From: Flavobacterium covae | GTDB lineage: Bacteria; Bacteroidota; Bacteroidia; Flavobacteriales; Flavobacteriaceae | Length of the DNA: 64,000 nucleotides | Direction: 5' to 3' | NCBI GenBank assembly: GCA_019565575.1 | Contig: CP067379.1 | Coordinates: forward strand, 186,001 to 250,000 | Shown: piece by piece, positions 28,911-42,139 of the stretch | How the letters are laid out: each line of letters starts with the position of its first letter | How positions within the stretch are numbered: position 1 is the stretch's first letter | Program-made: the position numbers and the translations under genes | Notes under the pieces: model-generated | What the model saw: only the letters and a program-made list of their open reading frames with translations | The model's database searches: none | Told to the model about the DNA's origin: nothing

Positions 28911-29756
28911 TTAATAATTTTTAAGTTGAATCAGACATAAAACCCAACAAACAATTGGTATTGCCTCCACCCAAAAAGACGTATAGTATTTAGAACGATC
29001 AGGGGTAGCAAAAAATAATGCAATAGCAATAAAAAATGGCAATATCAATTGCAATGCTACTAATTGATTATTGAAATTGCCATTGCTGTTGAATTTAAAA
29101 ACTTCCAATAATACACAAATAACCAACAAAACATACCCTAACCATTTTGTTTGTCTCACTCCTATTTGCTGCGGAATAGTTTGTAAACTTAATTTGTCTT
29201 TTGACAAATCAACGATTTCAAAAATAAGCATCAAAACAAACACAACAAAAAATCTTTGAATGAAATAAAAAACAACATCATATTTTATAACTAATTCAGT
29301 ATTAAAAATGGGTAACCAAACGGTTACAATAGCCCAACTCAAAGCCACTAAATATATTTTTACTCCGCTCCAGTTTCTAAAATTAGTTTTTTTAGGTACT
29401 ATGGGCAAGGTATAAAATCCTGTCAATAAAAGAGCACCAATGGCAATAATTTGTGTTATCTGGTTAAGTTGAAAGAAATAGTAACCACAGCATAATACCG
29501 AAACAAAACTTAACGAAACGATCCATTTTAATTGCTTATGCCAAACCTGTTTTCTAACTCTGGTTAATTCATAGTATTTAATAAAATTGTAACCTACAAT
29601 CGTACCATAGAATGCAAACTCTCTAACATTATTAGTATTTGAAATATGAAATTCAATACAGCTAATTTGCACAAAGGCAAAAACAGCTAAAGCAACATGA
29701 ATGCTACTGTTTATATAAAAATCAAAAATGTTTTTTAAAAATCTACTCATTTTCAA
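28911..29756 (-). CDS. UbiA-like polytopic membrane protein
   Basis: A 281-residue protein with about eight membrane helices, laid out like UbiA prenyltransferases. The second Asp-rich motif is recognisable (FEIVDLSKDKLSLQTIPQQIG, DxxxD then QxxG). The first motif (NDxxDxxxD) is replaced by GYNFIKYYEL with only one acidic residue. It may therefore be inactive or have another role. The start overlaps the end of pbpC by 14 bases, so translation is probably coupled. Confidence 0.65.
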   Translation of the reverse strand: MKMSRFLKNIFDFYINSSIHVALAVFAFVQISCIEFHISNTNNVREFAFYGTIVGYNFIKYYELTRVRKQVWHKQLKWIVSLSFVSVLCCGYYFFQLNQITQIIAIGALLLTGFYTLPIVPKKTNFRNWSGVKIYLVALSWAIVTVWLPIFNTELVIKYDVVFYFIQRFFVVFVLMLIFEIVDLSKDKLSLQTIPQQIGVRQTKWLGYVLLVICVLLEVFKFNSNGNFNNQLVALQLILPFFIAIALFFATPDRSKYYTSFWVEAIPIVCWVLCLIQLKNY

Positions 29757-32128
29757 TGGTTACATATTGCTTAAGTTCCATTCCTTTTTCATCTACTACC
29801 GTTATAAGATGTCTTCCTGTAGATGTTATAATTGGCATTTCGTGAAAAGTTTGTGTGGTACCTTCAAATTCTTTATCAATATACCAATATAGCTTTGATT
29901 CTCGATTAGAGTGGGCTATTTTAAAAATTACAGGTTGTATTTTTCCTTGAAAATTTTTTGTTAGATAAATTTTACTATTAGCTTTAGGATAAATAAATCC
30001 CATAGTGCCTTGAGAGGCTCCCTGACAATCTTGACGGTATGGGGGTAATGGTTTATAATCTATATGTAATCCTTTATAATACCATTCCATAACGGGGGGC
30101 AGTATAAACCACGATTGGGTTACTATTTTATCGACATCTTCACAAGTGTTATTTACTTGAAACTGTTTTGTAATGTCTAAATGAATGGTTTTATGAAAAG
30201 GGCATATTATTGTTTTTGTTCCGTTTTTGGGAATCATTTGCTTTACTTTAGGACATCCTGTCTTGGCTAAATAACCACTTTGAGCACAACATTCTTTTTC
30301 AACTAAATCAGAAATAGGTGGTTTAAACCATTTTTTTCTAGGCAATAAATTAAATACGTCAAATAGAACAGGTGCTGCACTATCAATACCTGTTAATTGT
30401 GGTCGTCCTTCTCCTGACGCATTTCCTACCCATACACCTACCACATAATCACTATTTGTGCCTATAGCCCAAGCATCTCTATTTCCAAAACTAGTACCTG
30501 TTTTCCAAGCTAATTGGATAGAGGAATCATAAAAACGCCAAGCCTCATCTTCTGCTGGTCTATTGACTTCTTTCATAGCTTCATAAGTAAGGTATATTGC
30601 TCCTGCTCCTACTACTTCTTTTTGGTCTTGTTCCGTTCCAAAATTTGGTTGAAAATCTTTTTTGTAATTGAGTTCGCTAAATTCATATTTGCGATATTGT
30701 TTAAATTCATTATAATAATTTAAGGTTGAAGTTAAATTAGCATAGGTTCTACTCAAATCCCACAAATTACTTTCAGCACCTCCTAATATTAACGATAATC
30801 CATAATGATCAGGATGTTTATTAATATTTTTTAACTTGTATTGTTTTAATGTTTCGTAAAATTTATGAACTCCGTGTTCTTGTAACATTAATACGGCTGG
30901 AATGTTTAATGATCTTGAAAGTGCTCGTTGCGCAGGCACAGCTCCGTCAAAAGTTAAATTATAATTTTGAGGTATATACCCTGATATTTGAGTAGGAATA
31001 TCAGGTACTAAAGTATTAGACAACAACTCGCCATCATCTAACATAGAAGCAAAAAGCAAAGGTTTTAAAATGCTTCCTGTGCTTCGTGGTGCCGTAATAA
31101 TATCTACATCCTTATCGTGATACATATCAGTTGGGGTATTGCCTACATAACTCAGTACGTTTCTGTTTTTGACATCAAGCACAATCACTGCCATATTATG
31201 GACTTCGTTTTGACTATATTGATTGTGATACTGACTTACGATTTGGTTTACTCTATCTTGTAACGAAATATCAATAGTAGTCACAATTTTTTGTTCAGGA
31301 TTTTCTTTTGCCACTTTTTGCAATAAATGCGGTGCAATTTGAGGCAAATTAAATGGTTTTTGCGGCAAGGGTTCAGTAATAGCAAGATCAAAGGTCAGTT
31401 TATCGATAATTTTATTATCTAATAACTTTTTCAACAATCGATTGCGCTTTTTCAGTAATTGTTGCTGATTTTTCCCTGGGTAAATCAACTTGGGTGAATT
31501 AGGCAAAACCGCTAATGTAGCGCTTTCGGCCCACGATAATTGATGCGGTTGTACCCCAAAATAACGCCAAGCAGCCATTTCAAGACCTACCACATTTCCT
31601 CCAAAAGGGGCATGTGCAGCATATAATTCTAAGATTCTTTGTTTTGAGTATCTAAATTCTAATCGAGTGGCTAGAATAATTTCAATAATTTTTTTCGAAG
31701 TAGGTTCGTTTTTTATTTTTTCTAGCCAAGCGAATGACCTGTTGTGTTACTGTACTTCCTCCTCGAACCACTTTTCCTGCAGTTTTATTTTGTTTTACTG
31801 CTTTAACCATAGCTACAGGATTAAATCCAAAATGATGATAAAAGTGTTCGTCCTCAAAATAGACCACACATTGTTTGAATTTATCAGGAATAGAGTCTTG
31901 CTCTGGAAAACGCCATTGACCATCGCTTGCAATTTTTGCTCCTAATAATTCTCCAGTACTGCTTTCTATGACCGTTGAATAAGGTTCTGCAAAAAGTGTA
32001 CGTGGTAATGAGAAATAATAAATAATTAAGATTATAAAACCAATAACCGATTTCTTTTTATTGGAAATAATCCAGTTTTTTATTCGTTTAAAGAAATTTA
32101 GATTATGAAATTTATTTTTTAAATCCAT
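29743..32128 (-). CDS. pbpC: Penicillin-binding protein 1C (bifunctional glycosyltransferase/transpeptidase), one frameshift
   Basis: One membrane helix (VIGFIILIIYYFSLP) is followed by the GT51 domain (YFEDEHFYHHFGFNPVAM, GGSTVTQQVIRLARK), the transpeptidase domain (STGSILKP with SxxK, SRSLN with SxN, WKTGTS with KTG) and the PBP1C-specific C-terminal domain. One A too many in the A-run near 31717 breaks the frame; correcting it gives EPTSKKIIEIILATRLEFRY and about 795 residues. PBP1C is widely encoded beside an alpha-2-macroglobulin lipoprotein, as here, and the pair is thought to defend and repair the periplasmic cell wall. Confidence 0.95.
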
Positions 32129-32156
32129 TTATGATTAAATATTTTCGGATTTTTTT

Positions 32157-32212
32157 GTTTCACAGAGTTACACAAAGTTTCACGAAGCTTTGTGAGACTT
32201 TGTGTTACTGTG
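32157..32212. repeat. Near-perfect palindrome of about 52 bases between pbpC and the A2M gene
   Basis: CACAGAGTTACACAAAGT and its inverted partner ACTTTGTGTTACTGTG surround TTCACGAAGC/TTTGTGA, so almost the whole segment can fold into one long hairpin. Similar but degraded CACAAAG repeats occur at about 28040-28150. It could terminate the A2M transcript or act as a stabilising hairpin between A2M and pbpC. Confidence 0.6.
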
Positions 32213-32225
32213 CTAAATTCAATTT

Positions 32226-35200
32226 TTACTTAACAATTTGAACCCATTGTCCTTTGGTACGAGCCATAAAACTGTGGTCGTACATGGCTTCACACTGTGC
32301 TCCTGGCAGATAATAGTTTCCTAAATAAGACGCATTAATAAGCATTTTAAATACTCTGGTTTCTCCTGATTTTAAACTAAAATAATAATTGGCTCTATCG
32401 TCTCGCATATCAATATAATCTGCCGTATTTTCTGTTGCATTACCGAAATCAGTATAACGAGTATTCACAATTTCAAACCCTGGAAGGTACTATTTGTGTT
32501 AATGCTATATTAGGAACCATTTCATTCTTTTGATTTTTTAATATTATTTCAGCTATTAATTCTGTTCCTTGAGCTATTTTAGAAATCGTAACTATTTTTC
32601 CTTTTTTATCTTTAAACACTACTGGAAGCAGAAACATTGTTAGAAGTAGGTTGTTCTTTTCCTACTGGTAAAATTCCGCTATTAATAATTCTAACAAACA
32701 AAGTATTGTTTTTATTGTTTTTAATATCTAGCATTCCACGAACAAGAGTCCTTTGTATAATGGCTTTTGAAGTATTTATAGATACTGATTTACCTCCATT
32801 TGTCAACTCAATGCTAATTCCTTTTCCACCGTTATACTTAGCAAATTTTGCCATTGCATACAATGAGTAAGCTGTAGTTTGTGTACTCATCCATTGATCT
32901 GATGATAAATTTTTAGCTAATTTGACTGCCATTGTAAAAGCCTTTTGCTTTTGTCCTAACAATACTAAACTTTCTAAAGTCATCGCCCTATTTCTGTCCT
33001 CTGAACCATAGCTATAATAATATTGACTTGCAGTATCATTAATATTTGATTTTAACAATAAGGCATTTGCGGCACTGCTTTGTTCTACTAGAGCGTAAGT
33101 TGCTGCCAAACGAAGTTTTGTTTCATTTGTAATTCCTTTTGTTTCTCTTAAACGGTTCATTGATGCTAAATCTGGAACTCCTGCTAAAGCTAAAGTATAC
33201 AAACGGTATGCTTGATTTAAATCCGTGTTATAATCTAATTCCATTCGCCAATTTTTAGCTATTTTTTGTTGATAGCCAATCCATTTAGATTTAAAATTTA
33301 ATGGTAAATGGTATCCTTTTTTCTCAGCTTCTAACATAAAATGACCCGCATAACTCGTTCCCCAATCATCTGGAGTGGTATTTCCTTGCCAATAAGCCAT
33401 TCCTCCTGTTGATAATTGAAAACTAGTTAATCGTTCGATCCCTGCTGTAACATTACGTTGTATTTGACTCTTTTTATCGGAATCTACATCTATTACATCG
33501 GTTAAATATAATTGTGGAAATACAGAAGAAGTGGTTTGTTCTACACAACCATGGGGATATTGAATAAGATAATCTAAACGCCTTCCAAAATCAATAGTAG
33601 GAATTGATGCTATTTCTACCATTGCATGATTGCTGCCTGTAACACCAAAGGCTTTCCATGTCATTGTTTTTTTAGCATTTCCGGCTAATAAAGCATCCGT
33701 TGTAAGAGTTGTAACTGGATTAGGATTTATTACATCTATTTCTACTTCATATATTGATTTTTCGTTCCCTGAGGTTGCTATTACTTGAAGTTTTCCTATA
33801 CCAGTTGTATTGCCTACACTTACGTCAAAATAAGCCATTTTTTCATCTGGATTTGCAAAATATATTTTTTGTATAGCTGGGCTGATTAACTTAACTGCAT
33901 TGTTTGTTTTTACTTGAACTGTTACATTTTTTATATGGTTTTCAGTAGCAAAGAGCGTAACTGGCAAGGTTACTTTTTCAGAAGGTGAAATTTTTCTAGG
34001 CAAGGAAGCTAATACCATTAATGGGCTTTTTACCGCGGTACTTTTTTCTGCCATACCATACGCTCCTTTTTCAGCGTTAGCCGCTACTACCATTGTTTTG
34101 ACTGAACCAATATATTTTGGTAATTTGATTGTATGCGTTTTAGTGCCTCCATCTAATTTAAATGGACCAAAGTACATGACTACAGGTTTAAAACGATTTG
34201 CTTTTTTAGCATTAGCCCCTCCTCTTTCGGCATCACCTCCTATACTAAAAATTTGATTTACTCGTCCTCCATACGCCCCAATTACATTATCATAAATATC
34301 CCAAGTACGAACACCTAATGCCTCACGAGCATAAAAACTATCCCAAGCGTTCGGGGTTTTAAATCGGGTTAAATCTAATAGTCCTTCATCAACAACTGCA
34401 ATTGTATAGGTCATTGGCTTACCGTTTTCTTCACTTACTTTTACATCTACTGTTTTTTCAGGTCGCACTACATCGGGCATTTCTATTTTAGGTTTTAGAA
34501 TGGTTTCTTTATCTATTACACTAATCGGAACAAGACCATACATACGAATAGGGGCATCATTTTTAGTAGATGCGTGCGGACGTAACATAGTAATATTAAT
34601 ATATACATTAGGAGCCATATCTGGCGTAATATCTAAATCTACTTGCGTTTCTCCGTCTGATGTTTTTTCCCAAAAAGTTTTTATTACTCTTGATCCATTT
34701 TCAACAGAAATCAAAGCACGTCCCCCTTCACTTGATGGGAAAAATATTTTGGCTATTTCGCCTACGTGGTATTCTTTTTTGTCCGTAGAAAAACGCAACA
34801 TAGCAGCCTCTTTTCCATCTGTATTTTTAGAACGTTCAGACCAATAAGGGTAATCTAAAAATACGGTATTTCCTGTTGCATGACCATCATTTGGATCAAT
34901 AGCTCTGATCAAATAACGTCCCCAATCATTTTCGGGAACAGAGAATGCTATTTCTCCACGTCCTGATGAATTGGTATTAATTACATACGTTTTGTAAGCG
35001 GTTGTTGAGGTACTGGTACTGTAATTTGATAAATTATCGGAAGACTCGTCCCACCACCATCTAGAATCTATTTTATAAATCCTTACTTGTAATCCTTTAA
35101 CAGGTTTGGGTTGTCCATTTTCGTTAAGTGTTACAAACTCATAACGATTATTTTTTCCTGTTTCTAACAATCCGTATTTGTTAGGCTCTGGTGTTTTAAT

Positions 35201-37919
35201 TCCTACATAAGTTGGGTATGGCGAATATTTTACCATACTTACATCAGTGCTTACATCGCCTCCATTTTCATACACTTTGGTAATAAACGCAGCATTCAAC
35301 ATTCCAGACGCTTGTCCATGTAAAGTTGGATCTATAGAAAAACGGGTTAAACCTTGTTGGTTAATTTTTCCTGAGTATACATTTATTTCTTCTGTTGAAA
35401 AAGATCTTGTAGGATCATCAAATACAAATTTATCATATCCTTTAAAAGAGGTAACTTGTTGTGTAAACTTTGCTTGTACTTCTGTTTTTAGATCTTTAGC
35501 AACAGCTCCGTGCATCCAAGTAACTTTAACGGTATTGTTGTTATTTTTTGAAGCAGAAAGTATATCTTTGTTAAAACTGTTTTTAATTTTTAGTCTATTA
35601 GGCTTGATCGTTTCAATTTTTATACTCTTATAAAAATTAGCTCCTCCTACACTTATCATTGCTTCCCAATTACCTGTTGGAGCTGGAAGTATTCGTTACT
35701 AAATCAAAACGATAATGATTTGCTTCATTTGTTTTATGAATATACTGGTAAATGGTTTTCCCCATTGGATCATTCAATCTAAATTTGATAGGATGATTTA
35801 CAGGAATTTTATTAGCATTATCATTTAGAATAAATGATAAATGAATCGAATCACCAGGACGCCAAACACCTCTTTCTCCATAAATATATCCTTTTAATCC
35901 TTTTTGTAGAGATTCTCCTGCTACATCAAAATTACTCAATGATAAAGACAGTTCATCATCTAATTTAACATAAGTTGTGTTTTTACCTTGTTTTACTATA
36001 GCAAAATAAGCAAATTTCTTTAAGTCAAATTTAGCGATTCCATCACCATCAGTAGTTGAAGTGGCTAATTTTTGTTGTTGATAAGTGTATAAATCTACTG
36101 TTGCACCACTTACGGGGTCAGTTGATACAATATCACTTACTGCAATCGTTATACTTTTATTATTCCCCCTCTTAGCTATAATTCCTAAATCAGTAGCTAG
36201 AACATTTGTTGATACCTTTGTGTTGTTATAATAATAATCCGTACACGGATCTTGACTTTGTAACCATTCGTAGTCTTCCTCATAATAGTAATCATAATCT
36301 TCCCCACTATAGTTTACATCATCTTCTTCTATTTCCTCTTCCTCTACGATTTCTTCATTATCGCCTGAACATTTATATAATGCGTCACTTTTTTTAAATG
36401 AAAACTCTACTCTATAAATAGAACCGGGATCTGATTCTATAATTTTTGATAAATCAAGAGCATAAGTATTCCATTTGCTATAATCTAAAAGCTCATTTTG
36501 TTTTAATTCAAGGGTTGTTTTGGCAACTGGTTGACTTACTTTTTTAAGGTTTCTATTACCGTTCAACTCATTATCTTGTAAAAATTGTAAAATATTATTT
36601 TCATATATTTTATATATTTTCACATTTACTTTTTTCAAATTAGCCGCTTCAAAATTTATTTGTAAATGGTTAGAACTTGGTAAAATAGTTCCGTTTTTAA
36701 TTAGTCTAACAGCTGGTTTTATAGATTCAAAATCAATTGTTTTTGAGTAATTTTCTTTTAGTTCATCACCATAAATATTTTTAATCCCTTGAAAAATCTC
36801 TACTAATTTAGATCCATTTAGTTCCGTTGTTTGAATTTCTTCTGTTTCTTGCTCCGTTTCTTCTTCAACATAAGATTCTTGACTTTCATCTGATACAGAA
36901 GCGGTTTCTACTGAATCTAGGACTTCTTCTTCAACAACTGTTGCTGCTGAGTCTACAGCAGTAGCTGTGGTATCCACATCTGCAACTGTTGTTACCTGAA
37001 CAGGTTCTGCTATGATAACTTCTTCTTTTTCGGGTTTATAGTTATTAAAAAATACTTTCAAAACATTGCCCGTAGTAGCATATTTGACTCCATTTGTATT
37101 TTGAATATTTACTAAACCATTAAAATCTTGGTCTTTTTTTAAGGGATCTGAAAAATTAATTAGTAATGACTGATTGTTTTCATCTCCTACCTCAACACTC
37201 ATTACTTTAAAATCATTTTTTGCAGGTATTGCTAATTTAGATTTCCCTTCGTTTTCTGCATCAATTTCATCACCATCCCATTCAAGTACTATTTCACTGG
37301 CTTCATCAAAACGTTTAATTCCTTCTACGCGATACTTAAATTCAGTATTGGTACTTTCCTCTTTATCAAAAGTAATAGCTAAATCATCTCCCTCTTGTGA
37401 GCATTCTAACAAATCTTCTACGTCGTCAAAATCAGCCACATCAGCAGTTTTTACTGTACCTACTAGATAGTAGGTTTCTTTATCTGATGATTGCAATTCA
37501 TCTGTTTTGACAACAAAATCTTGTTTGATTGTTTTTAAAGAAAATTTAAACTCTTCTAATTCTTTTGGAACTGATTTTATTTTCCCAAGGTTTAAAGTCA
37601 CTTGATATAACGTGTTTTGATCTAATTTATCTTTCGGAACAAAGGCTACTGTATTAGAAGAAAGTGCCACAACTTTTCCACTTACACTAGGGGTTATATC
37701 AAATAAATCAGAATCTAACTCTTGATTTACTTTCCAAGTGGGATTATTAAAATCTAATTGAACCCGAATATCTGATTTAACTGAAACAAATCCAGAAGTA
37801 AAAGCCGAGATATACCCTTTAAACAATCCAAAATTAGAATCAAAATCAGATGTTTTTTTGGAGCAAGAAAATTGAAATAAAATTGCACAAAACAACGCAA
37901 AAAGCCTAGATAATTTCAT
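32226..37919 (-). CDS. Alpha-2-macroglobulin family lipoprotein with thioester (three frameshifts)
   Basis: A large surface/periplasmic protease trap of about 1,900 residues. The lipoprotein signal ends in LFQFSC. MG-like domains and a Glu/Asp-rich stretch (about residues 310-360) follow, then the bait/MG region, then the thioester motif HGCVEQTTS in the alpha-helical TED domain, and a C-terminal receptor-binding-like domain (PSGFEIVNTRYTDFG). Three breaks, at 35693, 32632 and 32480, are all the same change: an extra G in CTGAAG. Removing it each time restores TNTSAPTGNWEAM, NNVSASVVFKDKKG and TQIVPSGFEIVN. It is co-directional with pbpC, the classic bacterial A2M-PBP1C pairing. Confidence 0.93.
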
Positions 37920-38035
37920 GTTTTTAAAATTTTGTTTACTTGAATAATTAACGTAAATGTACAGTTTTTAATACATAGAAATATCACATAAAAATTAATT
38001 TCGTTAAACAGCTACAAATATCAGTTAAATAGTAG

Positions 38036-38043
38036 TAATTTTG
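38036..38043 (+). promoter_or_regulatory. Possible -7 box of the gcvP promoter
   Basis: TAATTTTG fits the TAnnTTTG consensus and lies 34 bases before the gcvP start in the divergent A2M-gcvP gap. No TTG at the ideal -33 spacing is present. No glycine riboswitch fold was recognised. Confidence 0.4.
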
Positions 38044-38077
38044 ATGCACTCAAAACAACACATTATTTTTTGATTGA

Positions 38078-40929
38078 ATGAGAACAGATTCATTTGCTTT
38101 AAGACACATTGGTCCAAGAGAAGAAGACCTTCAACACATGTTTAAAACAATTGGTGTAGAAAACATTGACCAATTACTATACGAAACGTTTCCAGATGGA
38201 ATTCGTTTAAAGGAGAACATTACATTAGACGATCCTATGACTGAATATGAGTACTTAGCTCATATCACACAGTTAGGCGGCAAAAACAAAGTTTTTAAAT
38301 CATATCTTGGAATGGGATATCATCCTGCAATTGTTCCTCCTGTTATCCAAAGAAATATTTTTGAAAACCCAGGATGGTATACAGCTTATACTCCTTATCA
38401 AGCTGAAATTGCTCAAGGTCGTTTAGAGGCCTTATTAAATTTCCAAACTACTATCATAGAGCTAACTGGTATGGAAATTGCAAATGCCTCTTTATTAGAC
38501 GAAGGAACTGCTGCGGCTGGAAGCAATGACACTTCTTTTTGATGTTAGAACACGAGATCAAAAGAAAAACAATGTAAACAAATTTTTCGTTTCAGAAGAA
38601 ATATTACCACAAACGCTATCTATTTTAGAAACCCGTGCAACTCCATTAAACATTGAGTTGGTAATTGGCAACCATGAAACGTTTGATTTTTCGACTGATA
38701 TTTTTGGAGCTATATTACAATACCCAGGAAAATATGGTCAAGTATATGACTATAGTCAATTTATAACAAATGCTGCTAAAAATGATATTAAAGTAGCGGT
38801 AGCTGCTGATATTTTATCTTTAGCAAAATTAACTCCTCCTGGCGAATTAGGAGCAGCAGTTGTAGTAGGAACGACGCAACGTTTTGGAATCCCATTGGGA
38901 TTTGGAGGTCCTCATGCTGGCTACTTTGCCACTAGAGAAGAATATAAACGCTCGATGCCAGGTCGAATTATTGGCGTTTCTATAGACGCAAACGGAAACC
39001 GTGCCTTACGTATGGCATTAGGTACTCGTGAACAACATATTAAACGTGAAAAAGCCACTTCTAATATTTGTACAGCACAAGTATTATTAGCCGTTATGGC
39101 TGGTATGTATGCTGTTTATCATGGTCCAAAAGGATTACAGTATATTGCCAATAAAGTACATGCTTCCGCAGTAACTACTTCAAAAGCATTAGCATCTTTA
39201 GGAATTAATCAAGTAAATTCTTCTTTCTTTGATACACTTTTAGTAAAAGCAGATAGTCTTAAAATAAAAGAAATTGCCGAAAAGAATGAATTTAACTTCT
39301 TTTATCCAAATAATAACTGTGTTGCTATTTCTTTTAATGAAACCACTTCAATTGCAGATATTAATACCATTCTTTCCATCTTTGCCGAAGCAACTGGAAA
39401 ATCAGCAATTCATGTTTCAGAACTAGCAACAGAAAATCATATTCCTTCTAACTTAATTAGAACCTCTACTTTCTTACAACATGATGTATTTAACAATCAT
39501 CATTCTGAAAGTCAACTGATGCGTTATATTAAAAAACTAGAGCGCAAAGATTTATCATTAAATCATTCTATGATTTCATTAGGTTCTTGTACTATGAAAT
39601 TAAATGCTGCCGCTGAAATGCTTCCTCTTTCATTACCAAATTGGAATAACATTCACCCTTTTGCTCCAGCTGATCAAGTGCAAGGTTATCTAACGATGTT
39701 GAAAAAACTAGAAGAACAATTAAATACAGTAACTGGCTTTAAAGGTACTTCATTACAACCAAACTCAGGTGCTCAAGGTGAATACGCAGGTTTAATGGCT
39801 ATTCGTGCTTATCATATTTCACGTAATGAAGGACATCGTAATGTATGTCTTATCCCTTCTTCTGCTCATGGAACAAATCCAGCTTCAGCAGCTATGGCAG
39901 GGATGAAAATCATCGTTACTAAAACAACTCCTGGAAGGAAATATAGATGTTGACGATTTAAAAGCAAGAGCTATTGAACACAAAGACAATTTATCTTGTT
40001 TAATGGTAACTTACCCTTCCACACATGGAGTTTATGAATCTACCATTATTGAAATTACAAACCTAATTCACGAAAATGGTGGTTTAGTTTATATGGACGG
40101 TGCTAACATGAATGCACAAGTAGGCTTAACGAATCCAGCTACCATTGGCGCTGATGTTTGTCACTTAAACCTACACAAAACATTTGCTATCCCACATGGT
40201 GGCGGTGGACCAGGTGTTGGACCAATTTGTGTAAACGAAAAGCTAGTTAACTTCTTACCTACCAATCCTGTGATAGCAACTGGTGGTAAAGATGCTATTT
40301 CTGCTATTTCTGCAGCTCCTTTTGGATCCGCTTTAGTATGCTTAATATCTTATGGCTATATTTCTATGTTAGGAGCTGAAGGTTTAAAAGCTTCTACAGA
40401 ACACGCTATTCTAAATGCAAACTATATGAAAGCACGTTTAGAAGAACACTACCCAGTTTTATATTCAGGCGAAATGGGACGTGCAGCTCACGAAATGATT
40501 CTAGATTGCCGTGAATTCAAACAAAACGGGATTGAAGTAGGTGATATAGCCAAACGCTTGATGGATTATGGCTTCCATGCTCCTACAGTATCTTTCCCAG
40601 TAGCCGGAACCTTAATGGTAGAACCTACTGAATCAGAAGATTTAGCTGAATTAGATCGTTTTTGTGATGCTATGATTTCCATCAGAAAAGAAATTGCTGA
40701 GGCAACCATTGACAATCCTAACAATCCTTTAAAAAATGCACCGCATACTTTAAGTATGTTAACAGCTGATACTTGGGATTTACCTTATTCAAGAGAAAAA
40801 GCAGCATTCCCTTTAGAATATATTGCTGAAAACAAATTCTGGCCTACAGTGCGTCGTGTAGATGATGCTTATGGAGACAGAAATTTAGTTTGTTCATGTG
40901 CACCTATTGAAGCGTATATAGAAAGCTAA
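38078..40929 (+). CDS. gcvP: Glycine dehydrogenase (decarboxylating), P-protein (two frameshifts)
   Basis: This PLP enzyme of the glycine cleavage system decarboxylates glycine and passes the aminomethyl group to H-protein. Corrected length is about 950 residues, normal for the fused P-protein. The N-terminal part has [16 protein letters not shown] and [13 protein letters not shown]. The PLP-binding Lys is in [18 protein letters not shown]. Two breaks at 38517 and 39931 are both an extra G in CTGAAG; removing it gives [13 protein letters not shown] and [13 protein letters not shown]. Such errors in an enzyme this conserved show that these frameshifts are not biological. It stands alone, followed by a MITE-like repeat. 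Confidence 0.97.
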
Positions 40930-40967
40930 TATAAAAACCTTTTTATTATTTCGCATTATAATTTTAA

Positions 40968-41132
40968 AGAGGGTGTCCGAAAAGTCAAAACTCAACGTCT
41001 AGTTTCTCACTTTGACAATAGGAGAAACCAAATTATCAAGGTTATATGATTTTTTGATCGTTCAGTTCAGTCCGTTCGAAACCTCCCTTTGATCGAAATG
41101 GCAAGATTACAACCTTTTCGGACAGCCTCTCT
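40968..41132. repeat. MITE-like repeat with IS1182-type ends
   Basis: The ends AGAGGGTGTCCGAAAAG and CTTTTCGGACAGCCTCTC are inverted repeats related to the IS1182 copies. The interior contains CTCACTTTGACAATAGGAG and TTGATCGAAATGGCAAG, as in the other members. It has no ORF and probably doubles as the gcvP terminator. Confidence 0.7.
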
Positions 41133-41513
41133 TTTTATTATCAAACTAACAAAGACTCTTTAAATAACCTCACCATCCGTAAATATTCATAATTAAACCC
41201 AGATTACACATTAGAAATTTATTATAAATAAAAACAACTTTAAACTTAATAAACACTCTCTTTTTTACTCAATCATAACAAATCTATAACCAGGTTGAAA
41301 AATTACTGTGTATTTTTGCCTACTTACCTTTTTTTATCTTTATCACAAAGTTTAACACATAATTTACGATTATGCAAAGTTTAACTTTATCATTTTTAAC
41401 AAGACTATTTTACTATTAAATCTTCTAAAATTCAACAAAAAAAGAAGAGTTATTCTATTATAAATAAAATACTACAACAAAAGAATCTATCGTTTTAAAA
41501 GGTACAAGAAATA
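41133..41513. other. Non-coding AT-rich spacer
   Basis: Stops occur in all frames, and no RNA gene, inverted repeat or promoter stands out. It separates two repeat elements in the gcvP to FabH-like gap; from 41850 to 42139 the sequence is likewise featureless. Confidence 0.5.
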
Positions 41514-41849
41514 ATACCATTTAAACTTAAAATATACTGGATTAAAAAGTAAAATTCTCGATATGTTTTTTCCATTTTAAAACAACTCGAACAAACGATT
41601 GAGTATCTAATTGAAAACCATCGTTAGTTCGAGCGCGAAGCGCATTGAGAACCAATACTAATTTTTATTGCTTTTGTAGGATAGTGCCTAAATCAACATG
41701 TAGTTTATCACTCTGACGTAAGGAGGAGTATCATAATCTACATTATGTAATTTCTCCCTTTGGTAGAAATAACAAGATTGCGAACTTTTTGGACAGTCTC
41801 AAGGTTAAAAAAATAGCATTATGAGGAAATTTCAAAGTTTAAATGGTAT
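41514..41849. repeat. MITE with ATACCATTTAAACTT termini, containing a nested IS1182-type repeat
   Basis: The element starts ATACCATTTAAACTTAAAA and ends with the complement (AAAGTTTAAATGGTAT). The same element occurs inverted at 61080-61366, and its left 100 bases occur at 48466. Inside, bases about 41690-41806 carry the TTTCTCCCTTTGGTAGAAATAA ... CTTTTTGGACAGTCTC segment of the other repeat family, so one element apparently inserted into the other. No ORF. Confidence 0.7.
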
Positions 41850-42139
41850 AAGTCAAAAATCAACAATGATATAAAAAACAACTTTTTAAAACAATATTCT
41901 CCTCATTCTATCCCTACTTTTACAACAAATTAGCATTATTACTTTTATCTATTTCTTAATTTTCTTTTTATTTTACTAAACATTCTCTAATCATTATCAC
42001 AAATCAGCTCAGTAAAAAAAATTATATTAGTTTTAAATTAGTTTTTTTAGATATTCCAAAAAAAAAACTTTAAATTCAATTTATAGCTAATCCAAAGATT
42101 TGTTTAACTAAATTAGTAGTTTTCAAAACCCAATACAAA

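Noticed and set aside
38078..40929. Programmed frameshifting in gcvP and the A2M gene
   Set aside because: The same one-base insertion at CTGAAG occurs in many unrelated genes and lacks slippery-site plus pseudoknot context.
40968..41849. Rho-independent regulatory RNA or riboswitch in the long gap after gcvP
   Set aside because: The inverted repeats are explained by two dispersed repeat elements found elsewhere in the window.
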